Program-made: the position numbers and the translations under genes
Assembly (NCBI RefSeq): GCF_042676985.1
Contig: NZ_JBHTIK010000001.1
Coordinates: forward strand, 515,898 to 579,897
DNA length: 64,000 nucleotides
From: Sphingosinicella xenopeptidilytica
GTDB lineage: Bacteria > Pseudomonadota > Alphaproteobacteria > Sphingomonadales > Sphingomonadaceae
Direction: 5' to 3'
In this document: one piece after another, positions 52,373 through 61,117 of the stretch
How the letters are laid out: every line of letters starts with the position of its first letter
How positions within the stretch are numbered: position 1 is the stretch's first letter
Notes under the pieces: generated by a model
What the model saw: the letters and a program-made list of their open reading frames with translations, nothing else
What the model was told of the DNA's origin: nothing
Databases searched by the model: none

Positions 52373-53794
52373 TCATGAGGGCGGGAACACCGCGTCAGCG
52401 AAGGCCTGGGTCATTGCGCCGTAGGGGCCCTTGAGCGCGGCCATCAGCGGACTGTCGTCGGCGCATTCGAACACGGATTTGCCGTGTGTGAAGCCGAGGA
52501 AGCCCTCGTAGCCGGAATGGCAACCCATGCCGCTTGCGCCGATGCCCCCGAACGGCAGAACGGGCTCTGCGCCCTGCAGGCCGAACACGTTGATACCGAT
52601 GCCCCCCGCGATCACGCGGGTCTGGAACGCATCGGCGAGGTCGCGTTCGCGCCCGACGAAATAGGCGGCGAGGGGGCGGTCGTGGCTGTTGATGTAGTCG
52701 ACCGCTTCGTCGAGCGATGTGTAGGGCTTCACGGCCGTAACCGGCCCGAAGATCTCGTCGGTCATCACGCCCAGCGCCTCGTCGGGATCGATCACGAGAT
52801 ACATCGGGATCTGCAGGCGCTCGGAATCGGGCGTGTCGCCGTTCAGCGAGATGACGGTGCAGCCGGCAGCTTCAGCCTCGCTGAGGTAGCCGAGGATGCG
52901 GTCGTAGTGGCGGCGGTTGATCGTGCCGGTCGCATCGGGATGACCCACATAAGACGGGTACATCGCAGACCACGTGGATTTCGCGAGCGCGATCCAGTCG
53001 TCCAGCCGATGCGCGGGCACGAAGGCATAATCGGGCGACGTGCAAACCTGTCCGCCCTTGAACACGCGGTTGTAGAGGAAGCGCTCGACAAGATCGGCGC
53101 TGACCCCGGATTCGGAGAAGACGGTGGGGTTCTTGCCGCCGAGTTCCAGCGTCACCGGCGTCAGCCGCTCCGCCGCGAGCCTCAGCACGTTTCGGCCGAT
53201 CCTGCCGCCGCCCGTGTAGGTGAGATGATCCCAGGGCAGCGTGCAGAAATACTCGGCGAATGCGATATCCTCGCCGCACACCACCGCGAGTTCGCTCTCG
53301 TCGAACGCCTCAGCGATTGCCCGGCGAAGGAGGGCGCTCGTCGCCTCGGTCTGTTCGGACGCCTTGACGATCACGCGGTTCCCCGCCGCCAGCATGTCGT
53401 TCACCATCACGAGCGCGCATTCGATCGGGAAGTTCCACGGCGCGAGATTGCCGATCACGCCCTTGGGCTGCCGGATGACGCGGGCGCTCGATTGGCCGTG
53501 CACGTAGGCGTTGAGCGGCCGTTCCGACGGCTGCATCCATTCGGCGAGCTGTGTCTGGATATAGCGGTTGCGACCGAGCACGCCGCCGGTTTCGAAAAGA
53601 TCCGTCACCATCGGCGAATGCGATCCGAAATCGGCGGCGAGGGTTTCCTGGAACCCCTTGCGGTTACGCACCATCGCGGCCTCGAGGCGGCGAAGGCGGT
53701 CGAGGCGTTCATCGAGCATTGGCATCGTGTTGCGGCCGAACGCTGCCTTCTGAGCTGCGAACAGCCGATCGAGTTCCTGTGTCGTCGTATGCAT
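52373..53794 (-). CDS. Coniferyl-aldehyde-dehydrogenase-type aldehyde dehydrogenase
   Basis: A 473-residue ALDH. The motifs APWNFPIECALVM, the glutamate in LELGGKNPTVF and the nucleophile cysteine in GGQVCTSPDYAFVP, with DEIFGPVTAVKPY, fit the CalB-like subgroup that oxidises aromatic or hydrophobic aldehydes and has a C-terminal membrane-proximal tail. Its ATG overlaps the stop of the aminotransferase-like gene (TAATG). It is the last gene of the six-gene minus operon. Confidence 0.9.
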   Translation of the reverse strand: MHTTTQELDRLFAAQKAAFGRNTMPMLDERLDRLRRLEAAMVRNRKGFQETLAADFGSHSPMVTDLFETGGVLGRNRYIQTQLAEWMQPSERPLNAYVHGQSSARVIRQPKGVIGNLAPWNFPIECALVMVNDMLAAGNRVIVKASEQTEATSALLRRAIAEAFDESELAVVCGEDIAFAEYFCTLPWDHLTYTGGGRIGRNVLRLAAERLTPVTLELGGKNPTVFSESGVSADLVERFLYNRVFKGGQVCTSPDYAFVPAHRLDDWIALAKSTWSAMYPSYVGHPDATGTINRRHYDRILGYLSEAEAAGCTVISLNGDTPDSERLQIPMYLVIDPDEALGVMTDEIFGPVTAVKPYTSLDEAVDYINSHDRPLAAYFVGRERDLADAFQTRVIAGGIGINVFGLQGAEPVLPFGGIGASGMGCHSGYEGFLGFTHGKSVFECADDSPLMAALKGPYGAMTQAFADAVFPPS

Positions 53795-55158
53795 TATGCC
53801 AGCTCCTGATAGGCTTCGGCGAAGGGATAGGTTTGAAGAACAGTGGTCACAGCCTCCGCAATCGCGGCGAAGTCCGCCGCCTGCTGCGCGAAGGAGAAAT
53901 AGACGTGATTGGAGGTCGGCAGGCTGAGCATCACGCCGTGGTTGATGAGCGCGAGATAGAACAGCTCGATGAGATCGGTGCGAAGCTCTGCGTAGCGCGT
54001 GAAGCTTGCCGGGGCATCGGTGATGAAAAGCTGCATCATCGATGCCATCCGGTTGATGTGAAGCGGAATCCCGTGCGCGGCAAAGGCCGAGACGAGCATG
54101 GCCGCGCATTCTCCCGCTGCCGTATCGAGCGCGGCATATCCGCCCTCGGCATCCTGCCGCCGGTATTCGGTCATCGCGCCGATCGCGGCGGCGAGGGCGG
54201 CCGTGCCATCGTTGCCGGTGCCTGACTGAAAGGCGCGCGGAATGTCGGCGGCGGTAAGCGGATCGGTGACGGCCATCACGTCGGCGCGCCCGACGACCGC
54301 GCCCAGCTTTTCGCCCGCCGCGAGGGCCTTGGCGAAGGTGGCGAGATCGGGTGTCACGCCGTAATATCCCTGCGCGCCTGCGAGGCCGAGGCGGAAACCG
54401 GTGATGACCTCGTCGAAGATCAGGATGATACCGCGCGCGGCCGTTTCGCGGCGGAGCACGTGCAGGAAATCGGATGACGCGCCCCACAAGCCGCCCGAGT
54501 GCATTGCGGGATCGAGCAGGACGGCGGCAATGTCGCTGCGCTCCGCCATCAATGCTTCGAAGGCGGCGATGTCATTGAACGGCAGCGTCAGTATATCCTG
54601 CTGCGTCGAGGCGGGGACGCCTGCGCCGAAGGGACGTCGATCGGGTGTCAGCCCGACAAGGAATGCATCCGACTGGCCGTGATAGTGGCCAAGGAACTTC
54701 ACCACCTTGTCGCGCCCGGTGAAGGCGCGTGCATAGCGCACCGCCGAGAGCACCGCCTCCGTCCCGCTGTTCAGGAAGCGCACTCTTTCCGCGCACGGGA
54801 CGATCGCTGCGAGCAATTCCGCGCATTCCACGAGAAGCGCCGGATTGAGGATGAGCGGCCCCATGTCGCGATGCCGCTCGATCTCTTCCAGAACGGCGGC
54901 CGGACGATGCCCGAGCATCAATGGCCCGTTGCACGAAAAGCAGTCGATGTAGGCATTGCCGTCGACATCGATTGTGCGGCTGCCCGAACCCGTCGCCATG
55001 TAGAGCGGATAGGGCGCGAAATAACGCAGGTTTCCCGAAACGCCGCCGGGAAGAACGGCTTTTCCCCGTTCCCAAAGCGCGCACGATTTCGGCGTGCGTG
55101 CGCTGTAGTCCGCGAATACGGCGGCCTTCAATCTATCGAGGGCAGGCATATTCGCCAT
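53794..55158 (-). CDS. Class III aminotransferase, glutamate-1-semialdehyde aminomutase-like
   Basis: A 454-residue PLP enzyme of the HemL-like branch. Signs are LPGGVSGNLRYFAPYPLYM, LNSGTEAVLSAVRYARAFTGR, FDEVITGFRLGLAGAQ and the lysine in TFAKALAAGEKLGAVVG. It lacks the context of haem synthesis and sits in a degradative operon, so a catabolic aminomutase or amino-transfer role is more likely. It starts 6 nt after the oxidoreductase stop. Confidence 0.87.
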   Translation of the reverse strand: MANMPALDRLKAAVFADYSARTPKSCALWERGKAVLPGGVSGNLRYFAPYPLYMATGSGSRTIDVDGNAYIDCFSCNGPLMLGHRPAAVLEEIERHRDMGPLILNPALLVECAELLAAIVPCAERVRFLNSGTEAVLSAVRYARAFTGRDKVVKFLGHYHGQSDAFLVGLTPDRRPFGAGVPASTQQDILTLPFNDIAAFEALMAERSDIAAVLLDPAMHSGGLWGASSDFLHVLRRETAARGIILIFDEVITGFRLGLAGAQGYYGVTPDLATFAKALAAGEKLGAVVGRADVMAVTDPLTAADIPRAFQSGTGNDGTAALAAAIGAMTEYRRQDAEGGYAALDTAAGECAAMLVSAFAAHGIPLHINRMASMMQLFITDAPASFTRYAELRTDLIELFYLALINHGVMLSLPTSNHVYFSFAQQAADFAAIAEAVTTVLQTYPFAEAYQELA

Positions 55159-55164
55159 CGTCCG

Positions 55165-56211
55165 CTAGCCCGCGATCCGTACGAGCGGCTTGCCGGTGAC
55201 GGTGCCGTCGAAAAGCGCACACAGCGCCTCGGGCGCGCGCTCAAGGCCGTCGTAGATCTGCTCCCTGAAATGGATGCGCCCCTCTTGGCGCCACGCAGTC
55301 ATGTCCGCCACAAAGCGGTCGAAAGCGTCCAGATACTCCATGAACGCGAAGCATTTGATGGTGAGGAAGCGATCGAGGACATATTCGAAGTTCTCGATGC
55401 GCGCCTTCCCGTCGCCTGTGTAGATGCTGATGAAGCCCGCGATGAGCATCAGGGCATTGGGGTTCATAAGCGGCAGGCAAACGGAGAAATGCTCCGGGCT
55501 CGCATTTTCGAGCAGCAGGTCGACGCCGTTCGGGCAGGCGGTACGGAGTTCGGCCGCGAAGCCGGGCGATTTGTAATCGAGCGCGGCGTCGACGCCGATC
55601 TCGTCCAGAAGCCAGCGAATCTTGTCCGCGCTGCCGGCAGATGTGACGACGCGCATTCCGTTCAGCTTCGCGATCTGGCAGGCAACCGATCCCACCGTGC
55701 CCGCGCCGCTTGAAATGACGACCGTTTGCCCCGCGCGCATCGTCGCGGCGCAGGTGAGCGCGAAATAGCCAGTCTGGCTCGCGATACCGAGGAGGCCGAG
55801 ATAATCCCGCGGCTCCACGCCGCCGCCCACACGCCGCCGTGCGATGGCGGTGTCGGACGAGAGATAGGGCACGAACGGCTCACCGTTCGAGATGAAATGC
55901 GTCTGCCAGCCCGACATGCTTTCCACGATGTCGCCGGACACGAAACCCGCGTGGCGCGATGCAAGCACGCGGCCGATGCTCGGGCCGTTGAGGGGCCCGC
56001 CAATGGGCCACGGCTCCAAATCTTTCGCTTCCGCATCCATGCTGCGCCGCATGTAGGGATCGACCGACATATAGAGGTTCTCGACGAGCACCTGCCCGTC
56101 GCCGAGCGGCGGCAGATCCGCCTCAACGATACGGAAATGTCCGGGGTGCGGCCGCCCCTCCGGCCGCGCGACCAGATGTACCTGACGTGTCCGGACCACG
56201 TCCTCTACCAT
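55165..56211 (-). CDS. NADP-dependent medium-chain oxidoreductase (2-alkenal reductase type)
   Basis: A 348-residue zinc-independent MDR enzyme. MSVDPYMRRSM, the dinucleotide site SSGAGTVGSVACQIAKLNG and the C-terminal GLERAPEALCALFDGTVTGKPLV match CurA/leukotriene-B4 dehydrogenase-like enzymes that reduce the C=C bond of enones and enals. Its ATG lies inside the end of the EthD gene (7-nt overlap), so the two are coupled. A reduction step on an unsaturated carbonyl is therefore predicted in this pathway. Confidence 0.9.
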   Translation of the reverse strand: MVEDVVRTRQVHLVARPEGRPHPGHFRIVEADLPPLGDGQVLVENLYMSVDPYMRRSMDAEAKDLEPWPIGGPLNGPSIGRVLASRHAGFVSGDIVESMSGWQTHFISNGEPFVPYLSSDTAIARRRVGGGVEPRDYLGLLGIASQTGYFALTCAATMRAGQTVVISSGAGTVGSVACQIAKLNGMRVVTSAGSADKIRWLLDEIGVDAALDYKSPGFAAELRTACPNGVDLLLENASPEHFSVCLPLMNPNALMLIAGFISIYTGDGKARIENFEYVLDRFLTIKCFAFMEYLDAFDRFVADMTAWRQEGRIHFREQIYDGLERAPEALCALFDGTVTGKPLVRIAG

Positions 56212-57056
56212 GAGAAAGGCAGCGGCTGCGTGGTGCTGGGCTGGAACGAAAACTCGTCGTGCACCACGCGCACCCGCACGGCGAGCGCACGGAGGGGCTG
56301 ACCGCCGAACAGTTCGGCTTCCTGCTCCGCGATTGCGTCCTGCGGTTCGGCGAAGAAGGCATTTGCCGAGGCGACGCTGTCGAACCACAGCTCGAACACC
56401 ACATCGATATCGGCAAGCGCCATGCCCTCGAGCGGCAACGGCTCGCGCAATTTGTGGCTCAGCACGAACTGAATCAGGTGACGGCCGAGCGCGGGGTGTT
56501 CGTGTATCCGCCGGGCGTGCGCGCTCGCGGCGGCGTGGAAGGTGTCGTAGTCGGCGCCCGCGGGGCGGCGGCCGAGCAGATAGACCTTCGTCTTGAGGTT
56601 CTCGACGAGGTCGGGATCGGCCTTGTAGAGCCGTTCCTCCTTGGCGATGATGACTTCCGCCGATCCGTCCTGCGCGATGAAGCGCGGCTCATCGGGCTGG
56701 ATGAGTTCGGGATAGAGCGGATTGCCGAGCCAGTCTCCCACCTCCGAAAGGCTGTTCACCCACACTTCCGCCGCGCCTTCGGCGCGCTGCATGGCCGCAT
56801 AGCGCTCCGGAAATCGCACCGGATCACCGGGATATTTGTGCGTGCTGTTGTATTTGCGCATGAACTGCGAAAACGCGGTCACATGCATGGCGTGCGGTGA
56901 ATGATGCTTCTGCCAGTAGAGGTGAAACGCACGGGGCGACATGCCCGCGATCGGCACCGGAAATTCGAAGAACTTCACGATCCCGCCCTGGGTTTTCCAC
57001 GGCTCCGCCTCGACCCGCTCGGGATCGACCCACGGCCCCGGATTCTTGTACGACAT
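56205..57056 (-). CDS. EthD domain-containing protein
   Basis: A 283-residue protein with two dimeric alpha/beta-barrel halves. The first has FFEFPVPIAGMSPRAFHLYW with HHSPHAM and FMRKYNSTHKYPG; the second has TKVYLLGRRPAGADYDTFH. EthD-type domains occur with oxidative degradation genes and in polyketide aromatase-like roles, but a clear reaction is not known for this form. The start at 57056 is preferred; the frame extends to 57140 into the receptor gene. Confidence 0.8.
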   Translation of the reverse strand: MSYKNPGPWVDPERVEAEPWKTQGGIVKFFEFPVPIAGMSPRAFHLYWQKHHSPHAMHVTAFSQFMRKYNSTHKYPGDPVRFPERYAAMQRAEGAAEVWVNSLSEVGDWLGNPLYPELIQPDEPRFIAQDGSAEVIIAKEERLYKADPDLVENLKTKVYLLGRRPAGADYDTFHAAASAHARRIHEHPALGRHLIQFVLSHKLREPLPLEGMALADIDVVFELWFDSVASANAFFAEPQDAIAEQEAELFGGQPLRALAVRVRVVHDEFSFQPSTTQPLPFSW

Positions 57057-57078
57057 CTGGACGCTCCGATCTTGCCGC

Positions 57079-59325
57079 CTAGAAGCGGAACGATACCGAC
57101 GCGCCGAACTCGCGCGGGCGGCCGAACTGGTTTTCGACAAGCCCGAAGAATCCCGCGAGATCGAAGGCGAGCGTGCGATACTTCTTGTCGGCGAGATTGT
57201 TGGCGAAGACAGCGACCGTCACCGTTTCCGACGGCAGCGTGTAGCTGAGCCGTGCATTGGCGATCACATAGCCCTTTTCGCGAAGCACCGGCGCATTGCT
57301 GAGGCCGAGCCAGTGCTTGCCCGTGTAGCTTCCATTCACCTGCGCCGCGAGCGTGCCGTCCGCAACCGTCCATTCCTGCCGGATGAGGCCCGTGAGGTGG
57401 ACGGACGGCGCATAGGCGACCTCCCGGTCCAGGATCACGCCGCCGACGTTCACGTCCTCGACCTTCGTATCGAGCAGCGCCGCGCCGAACACGATGTCCA
57501 TGCCCTGCAGCGGGTTCAGGAACAGCTCGGCATCGAGGCCGTACATGCGCGCATCATTGTTGGTGATGATCTGCGTGATACCGGCGAGATTGAGCGCCTG
57601 ATAGTTATCGTATTTATAGTAGAAGGCCGCGACGTTGAAACGCCCGATGCCGTTCCCGAACGTCGATTTCAGGCCGAGTTCGAACGCATTCAGCGTCTCG
57701 TCCTCGAACTTGAAGGCGGCATTGGCCGTGGGTGCCGGATCGAACGTGACCGGATCGACGAACAGCGACGAGCCGGAGGGGTCGACGGGCGCATTGTAGC
57801 CGAAGCCCTTCACGCCGCGGTTGTACGACGCATAGACGAGCACGTCGTCGTTCGGCTTGAAATTGACCTGCGCGCGCGCCGCATAGATCGACTGGGCATC
57901 CTTGCCGGCAAAATCGACGAGGTTCGGCGATCCGCTGGCACCGAACGGGATCTTGTCCGGTACGCCATCGATCAGGAAGAAATTCTCATAGACCTGAGAT
58001 TTCTTGTCGCGAATCCAGCGGAGACCGCCGGTGACCGTGACCGTGTCTGAGAGATCATATTCGACCTGGCCGAACACCGAATAAGAATCGGTGTCGACGG
58101 CATAGAGTGCGAGCTGCTCGTCGACGCCATAGCCAAGATCGGTGATGAGACCGCGCTGGTCGAAATCGCCGCGCAGGCGGAGGTAGAAGCCGCCGATGGT
58201 CCAGCGCAGCGCCCCGGTGTTTTCGCTGAGACGCAGCTCCTGCGAGAATTGCGACTGTTTTCCTGCGCCCTGGAAATGGAAGAATTCACCGGGCTGAACG
58301 TCCGAATCTTCCCGGAAGAACACGTCGATCTTGGAATAGTCGGTGATGCTGTGCAGCGTCACGTCGCCGAGTTCCCACGCCAGCGTTCCGCTCGCGCCCC
58401 AGGTCTTCACGTGGCTGGTGCTCACATCGTCGATGGAGACGGTGAAGGGATCATTGTCCGGTTCGGCGAAACCGAACAGATCGACCGCGCCGGGCGACAG
58501 GTCGAACTCGCCGCTGCCGCCGATTCCGGTCGGCGTGGCGACGCGGTGATCATAGGGCGTCCCGGTGTTTCGGCGCTTGCCGCCGCGCACGTTGAGGAGG
58601 AAGCTGATCTCGTCGGTCGGCTTCAGAAGAAGCTGCAGACGACCGCCATATTCCTTGCGGTTCCAGAGGTCGCTTCCCGTGCGGTTTTTGGCGATATCGT
58701 CGTGGAAGTCTCCGATTGCCGATGCGCGCAGCGCGACCTTGTCCGAAAGCGGCAGGTTGATGGCGCCTTCGATCTTGAAACGATCGTAGGAGCCGTAACC
58801 CGCTTCCAGATAGCCGCCAAGTTCATCGGACGGGCGTGCAGTGACGAAGTGGACGAGGCCGCCCGTGGCGTTCCGCCCGAACAGCGTGCCCTGTGGGCCG
58901 CGGAGCACTTCGACACGCTCGATATCGAACAGCTGGAACTGCGCCCCGGTCTGGTTGGCCTGATACACATCGTCCACATAAAGCGCGACCGGGGCTTCCT
59001 GGCTGAAGCCGAAATCGGTCTGCGTGACACCGCGGATCGAATAGCTGGCGGTCGCGCCGCTGTTGCTTTGCGGATTCTGCAGGCCCGGCGTGATCTGAAT
59101 GATCTGCGTGGAATCCGAAATGCCGACCGTTTTCAGCTGTTCGCCGGTGAAGGCGGAAACCGAAACGCCGACATCCTGAACGCTCAGCCGATTGCGCGTT
59201 GCGGTCACGACGATCTCGTCAGTCAGCGACGAACCGCCGCTGTCGGTGCCCGTATCCTGTGCGGCTGCAGGCGCCGCGGCCGCGCACAGCGCGAGCAGGC
59301 TGGCGTGCAAGAAAAGCTGCTTCAC
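57079..59325 (-). CDS. TonB-dependent receptor (TetR-locus receptor)
   Basis: A 748-residue outer-membrane receptor. The GTG at 59325 with GGAGGGAGAC upstream gives a signal peptide (FLHASLLALCAAAAPAAAQ). The TonB region is DEIVVTATRNR, followed by a plug (VEVLRGPQGTLFGRNATGGLVHF) and a barrel ending in GASVSFRF with terminal phenylalanine. It resembles sphingomonad receptors for hydrophobic organic substrates. It is the second gene of the operon, 51 nt after the acetoacetate-decarboxylase-like gene. Confidence 0.93.
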   Translation of the reverse strand: MKQLFLHASLLALCAAAAPAAAQDTGTDSGGSSLTDEIVVTATRNRLSVQDVGVSVSAFTGEQLKTVGISDSTQIIQITPGLQNPQSNSGATASYSIRGVTQTDFGFSQEAPVALYVDDVYQANQTGAQFQLFDIERVEVLRGPQGTLFGRNATGGLVHFVTARPSDELGGYLEAGYGSYDRFKIEGAINLPLSDKVALRASAIGDFHDDIAKNRTGSDLWNRKEYGGRLQLLLKPTDEISFLLNVRGGKRRNTGTPYDHRVATPTGIGGSGEFDLSPGAVDLFGFAEPDNDPFTVSIDDVSTSHVKTWGASGTLAWELGDVTLHSITDYSKIDVFFREDSDVQPGEFFHFQGAGKQSQFSQELRLSENTGALRWTIGGFYLRLRGDFDQRGLITDLGYGVDEQLALYAVDTDSYSVFGQVEYDLSDTVTVTGGLRWIRDKKSQVYENFFLIDGVPDKIPFGASGSPNLVDFAGKDAQSIYAARAQVNFKPNDDVLVYASYNRGVKGFGYNAPVDPSGSSLFVDPVTFDPAPTANAAFKFEDETLNAFELGLKSTFGNGIGRFNVAAFYYKYDNYQALNLAGITQIITNNDARMYGLDAELFLNPLQGMDIVFGAALLDTKVEDVNVGGVILDREVAYAPSVHLTGLIRQEWTVADGTLAAQVNGSYTGKHWLGLSNAPVLREKGYVIANARLSYTLPSETVTVAVFANNLADKKYRTLAFDLAGFFGLVENQFGRPREFGASVSFRF

Positions 59326-59376
59326 CCCTTTGTCTCCCTCCCGAAAAGCGGCTCCCACCGCACCCCTTTGTTATTG

Positions 59377-60147
59377 TCAGCTGAAATCCGCTGCCGTGTA
59401 GGTCTTGAGCACTTTCCCGTAGGGCAGGTCCGCCGTGAACCGCGCGTAGACGCCGCCATGAACGGCGCGGATGGGAAGGTTGACGTCGGAAGGCACCGCC
59501 ATCTCGATCGTGGCCGGCCCCGTGAAAACCTCCGCCTTGCCGTCCACGCCCACATAGGGTTCGGCCTTGAACGTCACCGATGTGAGCTGCGCGAGCGCCG
59601 GGGCCACGCCGCCTGCGACATCGGGAATGATCTTGAGGCAGATGAGCGGGATCGGCGCCAGGATTTCGGCGCCCGCATTGGCCTGCGGCTTCACCACGGC
59701 GCGGAGCGCCCGGTCGTCGGCGCGAATGTCCATGATCGCCTCGACGTCGCCGTTGTCGTGCTTGCGGATTTCGAAGCGCTGGCAGCGCTTCTTGCCGAAG
59801 CCCCAGATCTCGCGGCCCAGGATCTGGCTGTTCTCGCCCGTCACATAAACGCCGGGCACATAGGCGTGAGGCTCGCCGTTCCACAGGCACATGATGCCGA
59901 GATACACTTCGCCGTAGCCGCCGATCGTCGTCCAGTGGTTCTGCTCCATCACCATGAAGGCGATGGCCGGCTCCATCAGCTCGAGTTCCGACGGCAGGAG
60001 CGCAAGCGCGGCAGCTTCGTCCGGCTCGAACTGCAGCATGACCATTTCGGTGTCGCGGTAATAATAGGGCGGCCGGTGCGCGAGGGCGTTGTGCGCCGGC
60101 ATCAGCGCCCCCCAATCCGCCGGCTTCAGTTTTCCATGCTTGCCCAT
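59377..60147 (-). CDS. Acetoacetate decarboxylase family protein
   Basis: A 256-residue member of the ADC family. The active-site lysine region is GREIWGFGKKRCQRF, with K119 as the likely Schiff-base lysine, and the acidic EQNHWTTIGGYGE precedes it. Members decarboxylate or condense beta-keto acids. The start at 60147 has AAGGGAGGG upstream. It is the first gene of the minus operon, which is controlled from the promoter at 60208-60233. Confidence 0.9.
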   Translation of the reverse strand: MGKHGKLKPADWGALMPAHNALAHRPPYYYRDTEMVMLQFEPDEAAALALLPSELELMEPAIAFMVMEQNHWTTIGGYGEVYLGIMCLWNGEPHAYVPGVYVTGENSQILGREIWGFGKKRCQRFEIRKHDNGDVEAIMDIRADDRALRAVVKPQANAGAEILAPIPLICLKIIPDVAGGVAPALAQLTSVTFKAEPYVGVDGKAEVFTGPATIEMAVPSDVNLPIRAVHGGVYARFTADLPYGKVLKTYTAADFS

Positions 60148-60207
60148 TCGCTGCCCTCCCTTGCCGCAGGCGATCTCACACGAGTCGCCTCGTATCTGCA
60201 GCATTTT

Positions 60208-60233
60208 TAGGCCAATGAAATGTTTTGTGTCAA
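60208..60233 (-). promoter_or_regulatory. Promoter with GGCCTA operator for the six-gene minus operon
   Basis: On the minus strand TTGACA (60233-60228) is followed about 18 bp later by a TAAAAA -10-like box, and GGCCTA (60213-60208) overlaps the spacer and -10 edge. This matches repressor placement. Confidence 0.6.
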
Positions 60234-60296
60234 TCTTCGGCGGTCAGGCTGTTAAGATGTGCTCAAATCGGCTAGATTTTCCGCGCAAATCGAGGA

Positions 60297-60312
60297 TAAG
60301 ATTTTTTAGGCC
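60297..60312 (+). promoter_or_regulatory. TAGGCC operator near the tetR promoter
   Basis: A TAAGAT -10-like box (60297-60302) is followed at 60307-60312 by TAGGCC in the context TTTTTTAGGCCGACC. It suggests autoregulation of tetR. No good -35 is seen. Confidence 0.5.
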
Positions 60313-60379
60313 GACCTCCCCATAGATGCCGCATTCAGGCGGACGGCGGGGGCAAGGGAATGGAATCGACAGCAAACCG

Positions 60380-61006
60380 ATGAAAAGTGACAGTGAGAGC
60401 AAAGCCACCCCGGACAAGACTCCAGCGAGAGCGAAAGGGCGCGAACGGCGGCGGCAGATCATCGAAGCCGCCAAACGGCGCCTGCTGGCGCAGGGCGTCG
60501 ATGGCCTCGTGCTGCGCGACATCGCCGAAGAACTCGGCATCACGCACGGAAACCTGCAATATTATTTCGCAACCAAGGGTAGCCTGATCGAGGCGATCTT
60601 CGACGAAGAGATCGTCAAATACACGGATACGATGAAAACCGCGCTCGGCGCGACATCGACCCAGAAAGGGCGGCTCGCAGCGCTTCTCGACTCGAGTCTC
60701 GATCTTTTGTCCGTCGACGATGTGCGGCTGTGGCACATCTTGTTCGGCATCGCACACCAGAGCCCGGAACTCGCCACGATCCTGAAACGCGAGAACGAGC
60801 GTTATGAAACGACGCTTGCTGAAGAGTTCGGCCGCATCTTTCCGGATATGACCGTGGAACGCCGCGTCCATGTCGCGAAGATCATCCGTATGCTGATCGA
60901 CGGACTCGGCATCACCGTGATCTACGAGGCTGCCGACAGCCCGGGCATGACCGCGATCAAAAGCGAAATCAAGGTTGTTCTCAATACCTTGCTCAATCTG
61001 GAATAG
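60380..61006 (+). CDS. TetR/AcrR family transcriptional regulator
   Basis: A 208-residue regulator. The N-terminal helix-turn-helix reads RRRQIIEAAKRRLLAQGVDGLVLRD, ELGITHGNLQYYFATKGSLIEAIF. The C-terminal helical domain is the ligand-binding part. ATG at 60380 is preferred, but an in-frame ATG at 60326 exists. A seven-codon frame (60360-60383) has a GGGGG patch upstream and ends in ATGA over the 60380 start, so it could act as a coupled leader. It sits between the minus operon and the VOC gene, all of which share its presumed operator. Confidence 0.9.
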   Translation: MKSDSESKATPDKTPARAKGRERRRQIIEAAKRRLLAQGVDGLVLRDIAEELGITHGNLQYYFATKGSLIEAIFDEEIVKYTDTMKTALGATSTQKGRLAALLDSSLDLLSVDDVRLWHILFGIAHQSPELATILKRENERYETTLAEEFGRIFPDMTVERRVHVAKIIRMLIDGLGITVIYEAADSPGMTAIKSEIKVVLNTLLNLE

Positions 61007-61056
61007 GCGTCTCTTCCTCACGAGCGCGTGTATCGAACGATGTCTCACTCGCCATA

Positions 61057-61084
61057 TTGACTTATTAGGCCGTTGGCCTATTAG
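61057..61084 (+). promoter_or_regulatory. VOC-gene promoter with TAGGCC-GTT-GGCCTA operator
   Basis: TTGACT (61057-61062) and TATTAG (61079-61084) are a plausible -35/-10 pair 16 bp apart. The perfect palindrome TAGGCC-GTT-GGCCTA (61066-61080) fills the spacer exactly, a classic TetR operator position. Confidence 0.72.
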
Positions 61085-61117
61085 TTCGCTCCACCAATAG
61101 GGAGCGAGGAACGAGAC

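Noticed and set aside
58249..60210. A 653-codon plus-strand frame opposite the TonB receptor and ADC-family genes
   Set aside because: It is a high-GC shadow of two well-identified genes and shows no recognisable domain.
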